Positions 10,005 through 19,900 of a stretch of DNA of 64,000 nt are shown piece by piece; within the stretch, counting starts at the first letter, position 1, and every line of letters begins with the position of its first letter. The position numbers were made by a program, and so were the translations under genes. This DNA is from Budvicia diplopodorum (GTDB lineage: Bacteria > Pseudomonadota > Gammaproteobacteria > Enterobacterales > Enterobacteriaceae). Below the pieces are notes generated by a model, which saw only the letters and a list, made by a program, of their open reading frames with translations, had not been told where the DNA came from and made no database searches. Location of the stretch: NCBI RefSeq assembly GCF_009800925.1, contig NZ_WOYF01000004.1, positions 124,001 through 188,000 on the forward strand, read 5' to 3'.

Positions 10005-11027
10005 CTATTTCGCGCTTCGTTTAGTGTAATTAACACCGCCGCCCGATAGGCGGGCATTAAAATCGTTTGGTTGAAAATCACCGACGCTGGCGCTAAGTGC
10101 CTGAAAAGAACCTGATGGTTGTGGCTTATTGCCTTTAGCCGAGCCCTTTTTACCGTTAGACGCAGTGGCTAATTCAGCCTTTTTCTGTCTAGCCGCCGTA
10201 TTTACCGTAACTTTATATTTACCGTTAGTTTTGGTGGTTGTTTTAGCGCTAGTACTAACCGTTTTTTGGTTACCCTTCACTTTCAGCTTAGGCTTAGACT
10301 TCTTGCCCTCGGTTGCCTTAGGCGATTCATCCAGATCCATATAATCGGTGCTTTCTGAGGTGTAGTTAGTCACGCGGTAATTAGGAATCGCACCTTTACC
10401 AAACGCCCCGGACGCCTGACTAAACGGGCTTGCGGACTGGCTGGCCAACATAACGTTCGAATCAAAGTTTTCGGCCATCGACATACCGGCCGCCAGTGGA
10501 TTAACCGGCTTATTATTCACTAACAGTTCATAGTGCAAATGCGGGCCCGTTGAACGGCCGGAATTACCCGACAGCGCAATTTGCTGACCTTGTTTAATAT
10601 TCTGCCCTTCCTTCACCAGCAGCTTACTCAGATGCATATACTGAGTCTGATAGTTATCAGCGTGTTTGATAACTATATAGTTACCGGCTGAACGACTGAA
10701 TTTAGCAATAACCACTTCGCCTGCGCCGGTTGAAACAACGGCAGAGCCAATGGGTATTGAGAAATCTATTCCTTCATGAGGGGAGGATCTACGGGTTACT
10801 GGATTAACGCGGTGTGGATTAAATTCTGAGGTTATTTTAAACGGTTGGGCAGTCGGATAGCGTAACAAAGCGAAACCAGACATTGAATCCGATAACGACT
10901 TTTTGGCTTTATTATCTGATTGTTGCGACGCAAAAGCGTTCCCGCAGGTGAATAATAATGAACAGATGGCAATATGACATAACCGTTTGTTTAATAAAGG
11001 ACCAAATAGATTAAACTGACTCGACAT
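10005..11027 (-). CDS. M23-family peptidoglycan endopeptidase with basic C-terminal tail
   Basis: 340 residues. A signal peptide (about 1-33, ending GNAFAS) is followed by a LytM/M23 zinc metallopeptidase domain at roughly residues 60-180. Zinc ligands are visible in SSPHEGIDF (His and Asp) and in the HLHYE motif. Active family members cut peptide cross-links in peptidoglycan, and both metal motifs are intact here. There is no LysM or coiled-coil region as in MepM or EnvC. The last 130 or so residues are lysine/serine/threonine rich and low in complexity, possibly for binding anionic envelope polymers (inference). An AGGGTAGG sequence precedes the ATG. The gene stands alone. Confidence 0.88.
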   Translation of the reverse strand: MSSQFNLFGPLLNKRLCHIAICSLLFTCGNAFASQQSDNKAKKSLSDSMSGFALLRYPTAQPFKITSEFNPHRVNPVTRRSSPHEGIDFSIPIGSAVVSTGAGEVVIAKFSRSAGNYIVIKHADNYQTQYMHLSKLLVKEGQNIKQGQQIALSGNSGRSTGPHLHYELLVNNKPVNPLAAGMSMAENFDSNVMLASQSASPFSQASGAFGKGAIPNYRVTNYTSESTDYMDLDESPKATEGKKSKPKLKVKGNQKTVSTSAKTTTKTNGKYKVTVNTAARQKKAELATASNGKKGSAKGNKPQPSGSFQALSASVGDFQPNDFNARLSGGGVNYTKRSAK

Positions 11028-11337
11028 TATGTCCTACCCTGATAAAAATTCTTCATGCTTACCCTCTGCCCCATTAGCCGTATTAACGTTATTGGATGGT
11101 ATTTTGCCCTATTCGTTCCTCTGCGTGAGTATAGATTTGTAAAGAAAGGCCGCCCACAGCCGATTCGCGGCGTAGGGCTGGCCGCAATAATAAAATAATG
11201 AGCGTTAGAACAACGGGTTAGACCGCGCTGTTCTCAACTCACTTTATTGCTATTTTTTTGACCACCCACACATATTAACCACCCATTCAGCGCCGTTAAT
11301 TGAGCCTCAAGGATGAGCGCAGCCAACGTATATACCG
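11028..11337. other. Intergenic region between the M23 gene and murQ
   Basis: 310 bp without a supportable gene. It should carry the promoter of the minus-strand M23 gene at its left end. A CAGCC/GGCTG inverted repeat lies near 11156-11183 and a T-run near 11250. Neither is clear enough to name. Confidence 0.4.
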
Positions 11338-12234
11338 CTATGACAGTGCTGAACGAATAAAGCCTTTATTCTTGCCCAGTAAGCTGCGGGCCTCATCGGC
11401 GGATAAATCCGCTAAAACCATCACAATCGCGGTTTTACAGTGGCCACCGCACTGCTGCAATGCCTGCGTTGCCCGCGGGCTATCGCAGCCGCTGGCCTGC
11501 ATCACAATATTGATCTGGCGCTGAATCAGCTTGGCGTTAGTCGCTTCAACGTCAACCATCAGGTTGCCGTACACCTTACCAATGCGAATCATCGCGCCGG
11601 TAGTCAGCATATTCAGCACCAGCTTCTGAGCCGTTCCGGCTTTCATTCGCGATGAGCCTGTTACCACTTCCGGCCCGACCACCGGCTCAATAGCAATATC
11701 GGCCAAACGGCTTATTGGGCTATCCGGATTGCAGCTCAGGCCAATAACGGTAGCTCCGGTGCTTTTCGCATAGCTCATCGCACCAATAACATAGGGTGTA
11801 CGCCCGCTGGCGGCGATCCCAACCAACACGTCGCGTTGGTTAAAATGTAAATCCCGGAGGTCTCTCTCCCCTTGCGCGGGGTTATCTTCAGCGTTTTCCA
11901 CCGCTTTGAGGATCGCCTGATGCCCGCCAGCAATCAGCCCAATCACCATTTCTGACGGCGTACCGTAGGTTGGCGGGCACTCACTGGCATCCAAAATGCC
12001 CAAACGGCCAGAAGTCCCGGCTCCGCAATAAACCAAACGACCACCGTGCGTGAAGGCCGAAGCAATTTTATCAATGGCGGCGGCAATCTGCGGTAACACC
12101 CGTTCAACCGCCAGAGGGACTTTCTTATCTTCCTCGTTGATCACTTTCAACATATCAATGGTTGATAAGGTGTCAATCGCCTCACTGGCCTGATTACGGC
12201 TTTCAGTCACCATCGCGTTTAAATCAATTTTCAT
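11338..12234 (-). CDS. murQ: N-acetylmuramic acid 6-phosphate etherase
   Basis: 298 residues, the normal MurQ length. MurQ removes the D-lactyl group from MurNAc-6-phosphate to give GlcNAc-6-phosphate in cytosolic peptidoglycan recycling. The SIS sugar-phosphate domain is obvious: [28 protein letters not shown] at about residues 56-83, with the catalytic Glu in that segment. [11 protein letters not shown] and [12 protein letters not shown] are further family signatures. The MurP PTS transporter gene that often follows murQ is absent here. The upstream neighbour on the same strand encodes a DUF4153 membrane protein, 89 bp away. A GGGA lies before the ATG. Confidence 0.97.
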   Translation of the reverse strand: MKIDLNAMVTESRNQASEAIDTLSTIDMLKVINEEDKKVPLAVERVLPQIAAAIDKIASAFTHGGRLVYCGAGTSGRLGILDASECPPTYGTPSEMVIGLIAGGHQAILKAVENAEDNPAQGERDLRDLHFNQRDVLVGIAASGRTPYVIGAMSYAKSTGATVIGLSCNPDSPISRLADIAIEPVVGPEVVTGSSRMKAGTAQKLVLNMLTTGAMIRIGKVYGNLMVDVEATNAKLIQRQINIVMQASGCDSPRATQALQQCGGHCKTAIVMVLADLSADEARSLLGKNKGFIRSALS

Positions 12235-12323
12235 ATCAATCCCGGTAAGTTAGATCAACAGAAACGCAGAGCCCTTGGCTCTACGCTTCAACAAATAAGA
12301 AATTATTTCAGCTAAAAACAATA

Positions 12324-14165
12324 TTATGGCTCATTGATAGAATATTGAATATTCACCCGCTGTCCACCTACCTCAAGGTCGCTGAACGTTCTGGCTTTGG
12401 CTTTAAACTCTCCGTTACGCAGGGCCTGTTCAAAGCCTTTAACGTCTGATGATACGCTGTAGATACTGCCCGCCTCAATCCATTTCCCGACGCTGTTGAC
12501 AAATACAACGCAGCTTGGTGAATCCGCCCGATAGAAATTGCACACAAGATAATCAGCCTTGCCATCAGAATTTACATCGACCGAGGCCGCCACGCAGAAT
12601 TGCGCATCCATCACGCACTCTCTGACCTGATAGATGTCGTTTTCACCATTATCATTAATAAACAGGCTCAACAGCTCAGCCGGTAGTGCCGGCGTTCCGG
12701 TAGCCAGCACCATATTTTTCTGCATGTTTTCTACTACTAACTTAACGCTTTGGCTGCGATCTTTATCTTTACCATCATTCTTCTGACCAGGGGAATCACC
12801 ATTCGGATTAAGCGAGGAGTATAGCTTAGACTCCTTAGCCAGAATCACCTCTAGCTCGACCTTACGCCGGGAATCGCTGACATAGTCCGGATTATTCTTC
12901 AGTGCCAACAGCGCTTCATGACCTACGCGGCCATATTCAGAACCCCATGCGTCCAGATTGAGATCTTTCGAGGTACTGACCCCTTTTTCAAGGCGGGTCA
13001 TTTGGTTATTAACGCTAATTCTATACGGGTCCAGCACCGGCGAGTTTACCAGCACCAACAGCGCAATCATCACCAGTGACATAATGCGGTTGATACTGCC
13101 CAACGGCCGTAACCAGTCATGGCGGCTACGCAGTACGGCAACGGCATAGCCGCAGGCAAAGCACAGTGCCACGCAGATAATGATTACACCGTCAATCCGA
13201 TCCGGCGTCCAGCCGTATTGGGCCACGCGAACCCACATCGAATACAGCGCAAAGAGTGAATATACCGGTAGTACCAGAATCGCGGCGTTAACTAACCAGC
13301 GCATGGCTTTCGGGTACGGAGGATGGGCCAATCCGGTTTGATAAACGGCATTAACGAAAACGATTAACAGCGCAACCATGGTGGTCAGTAGGCCAGCGGA
13401 TGACCATTTGGCCGTTAATGCATTCAGGCCAACAAAAGGTAAGGTGATAATAAAAATCAGCGCAATAAACGCCAGCAAAGGCAGCAGGCCTTTAATGATG
13501 ACGGACAGAACGTTGCGACCAACCTGAATAAAGTGGGTCTGAGTACGTCCGGTTAAAATACCAATGCTGACGATAAAACCGTTAGCAAGGTAGATAAACA
13601 GGTCGCTATGAAAGAACAGGCGCTCAAAAAACTCAATGCCCAGCATGCTAAAAAGGCTGGCACATAGCTTCAAAATGCCCCAGAGCAGCCCCATAAAGAT
13701 AAGCGTAAGCACCACGGTAAGGCTGTTCAGCCACAGATTGTCATGCAGAGCTTCATAGCTCGGAAACCAGGTTTTTTGGGTAATATGAGCCTGTAACCAA
13801 GCCACGGTCAGAAATACGAAGGCCGTCAGGCAAACATAATAGTGGGCCGTTATGCTGCTCCTACGGTAGCTGGTATAAACACCGTCCAAACTCCAGTTGG
13901 CCCAGCTTGCCATAATCAGCAAAATAACCAGAACAATCGCCAAACCGCGCCATACGCGGAAATCCTTTAGCGATATCACCGACAGCGACAGCATAACCGG
14001 CAGGGTCAAAAACAGCGTATTACACAACAGTATCAACGATGGATTAGTCATCATTCCGCCATCGTTGTAATTATCGCGAGTGAGATATAAAAAGCCGCCC
14101 TGCAGCAGCCCCAGTAAAATAATGGCAATCAGGCTTGATTTGGGTAAAGGGGTATTGGTGGTCAT
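12324..14165 (-). CDS. DUF4153-type multi-pass membrane protein
   Basis: 613 residues. About ten hydrophobic segments lie between residues 10 and 385. A soluble C-terminal domain of some 220 residues follows, probably extracytoplasmic. It contains an Asp-rich DVNSDGKADY stretch that looks like a calcium-binding loop. The membrane part (LLWGILKLCASLF...FFERLFF) resembles DUF4153 proteins, whose function is not known to me. Start choice is firm because GGAGGGG sits 8-9 nt before the ATG. murQ lies downstream on the same strand, with a small AGAGCC/GGCTCT hairpin between them (12268-12282), so co-transcription is possible but may be attenuated. Confidence 0.7.
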   Translation of the reverse strand: MTTNTPLPKSSLIAIILLGLLQGGFLYLTRDNYNDGGMMTNPSLILLCNTLFLTLPVMLSLSVISLKDFRVWRGLAIVLVILLIMASWANWSLDGVYTSYRRSSITAHYYVCLTAFVFLTVAWLQAHITQKTWFPSYEALHDNLWLNSLTVVLTLIFMGLLWGILKLCASLFSMLGIEFFERLFFHSDLFIYLANGFIVSIGILTGRTQTHFIQVGRNVLSVIIKGLLPLLAFIALIFIITLPFVGLNALTAKWSSAGLLTTMVALLIVFVNAVYQTGLAHPPYPKAMRWLVNAAILVLPVYSLFALYSMWVRVAQYGWTPDRIDGVIIICVALCFACGYAVAVLRSRHDWLRPLGSINRIMSLVMIALLVLVNSPVLDPYRISVNNQMTRLEKGVSTSKDLNLDAWGSEYGRVGHEALLALKNNPDYVSDSRRKVELEVILAKESKLYSSLNPNGDSPGQKNDGKDKDRSQSVKLVVENMQKNMVLATGTPALPAELLSLFINDNGENDIYQVRECVMDAQFCVAASVDVNSDGKADYLVCNFYRADSPSCVVFVNSVGKWIEAGSIYSVSSDVKGFEQALRNGEFKAKARTFSDLEVGGQRVNIQYSINEP

Positions 14166-14444
14166 TAAATTATCCCCTCCGGCATAGGTAGCTAATGAAA
14201 GGCATTACACCCACGGTAGAACGGTACAACACGGATTGGGACATCCCTGACTCCTATTACCAATTGGTTAGCTATTCAAATCTGAATATTGTCTGATTCT
14301 AGCCTTTTCGACAGGGGAATAAAGCGGAAATAGTCATGGTGGACTATAAAATAGCCAAATGCGGGAAAAGCCTCAACAATGCCGAAATTTGGCCCCCGAC
14401 GTTCACCGGGCTGGCAACGCGAGGGCCGGACATATTATGCTCCG

Positions 14445-14876
14445 TTACTGCCTCATACCCACGGCCAGCCGATTAAAGGCATTCATCAGGCTCACCGCAA
14501 AGGTTAAATCCGAAATTTCAACGTCGCTGAATAGCGCCTTCATCGGTAAATAGACCTCATCAGGTGCACCGGAGGTATCAATATGAGTCAAAGACTCAGC
14601 CCATGCCAGCGCTGCTCGCTCTCTTGAGCCAAAGGCATCGCTGACCCGCCATCCGGCTAAGGTATCCAGCTTACGCTGATCGACACCACCGGCTCGTAAC
14701 GCTTTACTGTGCATATCCAGACAAAACGCACAGCCGTTAATTTGTGAAACCCGCAGGTAAATGAGCTCAATAAATTCTTTTCCCAAAACGCTCTGATCCA
14801 ACGCGGCCTTACAGGCACCTAAGCCCGCATAAGCCTGTGCAGATAACTTACCGTAGGCCAATCTTAATTCGCTCAT
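14445..14876 (-). CDS. AhpD-like carboxymuconolactone decarboxylase family protein
   Basis: 143 residues, all helical in prediction, with the AhpD signature INGCAFCLDMHSKALR (CxxC followed by His). In peroxidase members the two cysteines form the redox pair; the proton-relay Glu (EFIEL) is also present. It probably reduces hydroperoxides or acts in a related thiol redox role; the substrate is unknown. It is transcribed divergently from a MocR-type regulator whose start lies 142 bp away, so that regulator is the likely controller. This arrangement recurs in Enterobacterales as far as I know. Confidence 0.85.
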   Translation of the reverse strand: MSELRLAYGKLSAQAYAGLGACKAALDQSVLGKEFIELIYLRVSQINGCAFCLDMHSKALRAGGVDQRKLDTLAGWRVSDAFGSRERAALAWAESLTHIDTSGAPDEVYLPMKALFSDVEISDLTFAVSLMNAFNRLAVGMRQ

Positions 14877-15018
14877 ACTGCCTCTGTTTAACTATTAATG
14901 AATTCCAATGACCCTCAGACGCATTCAGCGCTGAACAATCGCTCTTGCATGGCCGTCATTTTACTGATTATATGGACTACTCAATAGAGCCATAATATAA
15001 AAATATTGGTAGGCCATA

Positions 15019-16464
15019 ATGGGTAACCTGAATAACTTCGCTTCCTGCATCAGCATTAATACCGCCCATCCGTTACCGGTTTACCGCCAGATTTATTTAC
15101 GCCTCAAAGAGGCAATTATTGCCGGAAACTTAAAGCCGGGCGAGCGGTTGCCTTCGATGCGCGTATTGGCCAGCGACTTAGGGCTGGCCAGAGGAACGGT
15201 AGAAAACGCCTATGCCATGCTGATCGGTGAAGGATACCTTGAAAGCCACGGCCAGTCAGGAACCCGAGTATCAAGCCATCTTAGCTCCTCTCATACCCTA
15301 CCGGTTATTGCCAATAGCCTGCCCGTGACGGAAAAAGAGCCATCGATGCCCCACGTCAGCGATTTTTCCCACCAGCCTTTGCAGCTGGGATTACCCGCTC
15401 TGGATGAATTTCCGCTGACGCTGTGGAACCGCCTGGCAGGTAAACACATTCGGCAATTCCCCCGAACCAATCTGGCTCAGCCTCCCGCTGCCGGTTACCG
15501 GCCGCTTCGCGAAGCAATAGCCCGTTACCTTCAGATATCCAGAGGTATCACTTGCCAGCCGCGCCAAATTTTTATCTGCGGTGGTTACGGTTCAGTACTG
15601 CGGCTCATTCTGGATACGCTTTACCGCCACGGCGACAAGGTCTGGCTGGAAGATCCCTGCTACCTCACCGCTCGCAAGATATTTACCCATGTCGGAGCAC
15701 AGATCGTACCGATCGATATTGATAATGAGGGCATGCAGGTCGAGCAGGCAATTCAACGGCAAAGCGATGCCCGGTTTGCACTGGTTACCCCCGCCCACCA
15801 CAGCCCGACCGGCGTAACCCTGAGTTTGCCAAGGCGGCTTGCCCTACTGAAATGGGCAACCGATAATCAGTCGTGGATTATTGAAGATGATTACGACGGC
15901 GAGTTCCGCTATCAGGGCCGCCCACAGCCCGCGCTAAAAAGCCTCGACGCCACAGGCAGAGTGCTCTACGCGGGCACATTCAGTAAAGTCCTGTTCCCTG
16001 CACTGCGCACCGCCTACTTAGCGGTGCCGGAGTCACAAATAGAGCAGTTTGAGCAAAGGGTTTGCATTTCCCCCTGTGCCAGTCAGGTTCAGATACAGGC
16101 AACCATTGCTGACTTTATCGACCAAAGCCACTTCTATCGCCATTTAAAAAATATGCGAACTCTTTATGCCCGGCGCAGAGGCTTTCTGATTCAGGCCATT
16201 AGCGAAAATCTTAGCCATCTGAAGCACCTGAAGATAGAAACTCACTTTGGCGGCATGCACCTGATTCTGCATCTGGAAAGCCATGTGGACGACAGGCAAA
16301 TTACCGCGCTAGCCCGGTCGCACGGTCTGGCCGTAGAAGCCTTAAGCGAATGGTGTATCGATAACCATCGGCTCACCGGCCTGCTGCTGGGGTTCACCAA
16401 TATTTCATCGCTAGCCCATGCTAAACAACAAATCAATAAGCTATCGAAGCTTATTCAGGCTTAA
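15019..16464 (+). CDS. MocR/PdxR-family regulator (GntR helix-turn-helix plus aminotransferase-like domain)
   Basis: 481 residues. The N-terminal winged helix of GntR type covers about residues 15-80 (YLRLKEAIIAGNLKPGERLPSMRVLASDLGLARGTVENAY). The rest is a fold-type I aminotransferase-like domain. The PLP-binding Lys is visible in YAGTFSKVLFPALR (near residue 323), and the Asp/Tyr cofactor contacts in EDDYDGEFRYQG. MocR proteins use the PLP domain as a sensor rather than as an enzyme. It lies back to back with the AhpD-like gene, which it probably regulates. Whether it also controls vitamin B6 genes, as PdxR does, cannot be judged from this window. Confidence 0.9.
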   Translation: MGNLNNFASCISINTAHPLPVYRQIYLRLKEAIIAGNLKPGERLPSMRVLASDLGLARGTVENAYAMLIGEGYLESHGQSGTRVSSHLSSSHTLPVIANSLPVTEKEPSMPHVSDFSHQPLQLGLPALDEFPLTLWNRLAGKHIRQFPRTNLAQPPAAGYRPLREAIARYLQISRGITCQPRQIFICGGYGSVLRLILDTLYRHGDKVWLEDPCYLTARKIFTHVGAQIVPIDIDNEGMQVEQAIQRQSDARFALVTPAHHSPTGVTLSLPRRLALLKWATDNQSWIIEDDYDGEFRYQGRPQPALKSLDATGRVLYAGTFSKVLFPALRTAYLAVPESQIEQFEQRVCISPCASQVQIQATIADFIDQSHFYRHLKNMRTLYARRRGFLIQAISENLSHLKHLKIETHFGGMHLILHLESHVDDRQITALARSHGLAVEALSEWCIDNHRLTGLLLGFTNISSLAHAKQQINKLSKLIQA

Positions 16465-16928
16465 TAATTTGGTCTGACTGTGCACAATTCAGATAAAATC
16501 TGTTAAATAACAGTCATATTACTAAAAAGTGAGAGCCAAGCTTATCAAAAAATCGAACCCGCCAAAGATCACCGTCTAAAAACCCCACCAGACTATTTAT
16601 TAAGGCAATAACGTGACGCTCAGCATTATAAACGCTTAACTAAAACCATAACGGCCTCGTAGAGACAATCCACTGTTTAATAGGCTGAAAATAGATAGAG
16701 CTAAATAAATTTTTGAAGTTTTAGCAGCTTCAACTGAAAATCAGGCCAGTTGACAATAATGGCCCTAGACTCTGTATGGAAAGCCCTTACAGTTAGTGAT
16801 AAATTGGCCGTAATCGCATCAAATCAAAGTCATTTTTTATTCCATATTACTTTCAAGCTATTTTTTAACTAAAAAAGCCAACTAGTCCAAACGCTTCAAT
16901 CTGCCCCGGTTTGTGTTAGTGGAGGTTA
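16465..16928. other. Intergenic region with an inverted repeat upstream of the CoA-activase gene
   Basis: 464 bp of AT-rich sequence without a gene. An inverted repeat CTGTTA-AA-TAACAG lies at 16500-16513, shortly after the MocR stop codon; it could be an operator or part of a terminator. The promoter of the next gene should lie in the right half, where I see no clear -35/-10 pair. Confidence 0.4.
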
Positions 16929-19900
16929 ATGTTCTCAATGATGCGTTATACATCTGGTCATTACTTTGCCGGAATTGACGTAGGTTCGACAACCGTCAAG
17001 CTGGTGTTGCTGGATCGGCAGCAAAACATTGTGCACCATGACTATCAGCGCCATTTTTCTGATATACGGCAAACGCTCCTGAGCCTACTGGAGCAAGCCC
17101 AGCAAAGCTGCCCGACCTTAAACATCACCCCGGTGATTACAGGGTCAGGCGGATTAGCCCTTTCAGGCTTACTCCATATTCCCTTTGAACAAGAAGTGAT
17201 CGCCAGTTCAAAAACCATTACCACCTTAGTTCCCCATACCGACGTTGCCATAGAGCTTGGCGGGGAAGACGCCAAAATCACCTACTTTGATCGCCACAAC
17301 GTTGACCAACGAATGAACAACAGCTGTGCCGGTGGAACCGGGGCCTTTATCGATCAGATGGCATCGTTATTGGAAACCGACGCCGCCGGTCTGAATCAAC
17401 TGGCCGATAGCTACCAAACGCTTTACCCGATTGCCTCACGCTGCGGCGTTTTCGCTAAAACCGACGTTCAGCCGCTGATTAATCAGGGCGCAGCCAAAGC
17501 CGATATTGCCGCGTCAATCCTACAGGCTATCGTCAACCAAACCATCAGCGGGCTCGCCTGCGGTAAACCGATCCGGGGTAACGTCGCCTTCTTAGGCGGC
17601 CCGCTCTACTTCCTGTCTAACCTGCGCAAACTGTTTATCAAAACGCTACGGCTGAAAAGAGAGGAAATTATATTTCCTGAAAACCCTCAGCTGTTTGTCG
17701 CCATGGGCGCAGCGCTGCTGGCCCAACAGCAGGGTGAAAGCCTGCCGCTGGCTCAGCTCATTGAACGGCTGCGCGGAGCGCAGGAAAACACGGTGAAAGA
17801 GGTTAACCTTCTGCCGCCGTTATTCACCAGCCAACAAGAGGTCGACTCATTTCGCCAGCGCCATGCGCAGGCCAACGTAAAACGCCTGGCGCTGGAAGCC
17901 TATCGCGGTAATGCATTTCTGGGCATAGACTCCGGTTCGACCACTACCAAAGTGGCTCTGATAGGCGAACAGGGTGAATTGCTCTATGACTTCTACGGCA
18001 ATAACAAAGGTAATCCGTTAAATATTGTCCGGGAAGTGCTACAGGACATTTATCAACGCCTGCCACCGCGGGTGACCATCGCCAAAGTGGCGACCACCGG
18101 ATACGGCGAGCAGCTGATTAAGGCCGCCTTCTGCGCCGACGCCGGTGAAGTGGAAACCGTCGCACACTATAAAGCCGCCGAGCGGTTACTCCCCGGCGTC
18201 GAGTTTATTCTCGACATCGGCGGGCAGGACATGAAGTGCCTGTACGTACGCGATGGTGCGATCAACAGCATTCTGCTCAACGAAGCCTGCTCTGCCGGCT
18301 GCGGCTCGTTTATTGAAATGTTTGCCCGCTCGCTAAATATCCCGGTCAGGGAGTTCTCTCAGCAGGCGCTGCTGGCCCGCCACCCTGTCGATCTGGGCAC
18401 CCGCTGTACGGTATTTATGAATTCCAAAGTCAAACAGGCGCAAAAAGAAGGGGCAACCGTCGCCGACATTTCTGCCGGTCTCTCTTATTCCGTCATCAAA
18501 AACGCGCTCTATAAAGTGATTAAGCTCAAGCAGTTGGATATGCTACCGCACAAAATCATGGTACAGGGCGGTACTTTCTACAACGAAGCCGTCCTGCGGG
18601 CGTTTGAAAACCTGACCGAAAGGCAGGTTACCCGGGTTGATATTGCTGGCCTGATGGGCGCTTACGGTGCAGCGCTGGTAGCCCGCGAGCTAGACGACGG
18701 CAAACCGTCTACCCTGCTCCCGTCCTGCAACTTAGTTAGCTTTAACGTTGAGCAAAGCAGCGATCGCTGTAAGCAGTGTAATAACCACTGCATGCTGACC
18801 ATCAACGCCTTTGACGACGGCCGAGAGTTCATCTCCGGTAACCGCTGTGAAAAAGGCACCCGCCTTGAGATCCAGCCAAGCCCGTTGCCAAACCTGTATG
18901 AGTATAAAGAGCACAAAATATTCAACTATAAGTCATTGCCAAAAGAGCAGGCACCGCGCGGCACGGTCGGCATTCCCAGAGTGCTGAATCAGTTTGAAAA
19001 CTACCCGTTCTGGCACACCTTCTTCTCGCAGTTAGGCTTTAGAGTCGTGCTATCACCGCCGTCCAGCGAGCGCCTGTATCTTAAAGGCATAGAGACCATT
19101 GCGTCTGAATCAGCCTGCTATCCGGCTAAGCTGGTTCACGGCCATATCGAACACCTGATTGAGCGAAAAGTTGACCGCATCTTCTTCCCGTCGGTCACCT
19201 ACGAATGGCAGGAAATCAAAGGCAGTGACCATCACTTTAACTGCCCTGTGGTTAGTACTTACTCCGAAGTGGTGCGCACCAATATCGACCCGATCGCCCA
19301 TCAAGAAATCCCATACCACAATCCGTTTATCAACTTTAACCATCTTGAATCGGTTGAAAAGGTGCTGTTTGATGAGCTCAAATCCCTTGGTCTGCGCAAA
19401 GGAGAAGTGAAAAAAGCGGTGCAGGCAGCATGGCAAGAGCTTCAGTCGGTGCGGGAAGATATCCGCAACCGGGGAAAAGAGGTGGTCAAATGGCTGGTAG
19501 AAAACAACCGCTCGGGTATTGTACTCGCTGGCCGCCCTTACCACGTGGATCCGGGCATTCATCACGGCATTGACCGCATTATCGTTGAAGAAGGAATGGC
19601 GGTTCTCACCGAAGATAGCGTGGCCCATTTGGGCGAGTCTCTGCTCCAACGCCCGCTGCGGGTAGTAGACCAGTGGGCTTATCACACCCGCCTGTACGCA
19701 GCCGGTGCCTATGTTGCTACCAGCCCACAGCTTGAGCTTGTTCAACTCACCTCCTTCGGCTGCGGGCTAGATGCATTAACCGCCGATCAGGTCGAAGAGG
19801 TGCTTCTGGCCGCTAACAAAGTCTATACGCTGATTAAGATCGATGAAGGTGCCAATTTGGGCGCAGTACGGATCCGAATTCGCTCGCTCAAAGCCGCCAT

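Noticed and set aside
19110-19745. 211-codon ORF antisense to the CoA-activase gene
   Set aside because: Long only because of the codon bias of the real gene on the other strand; no SD or family match.
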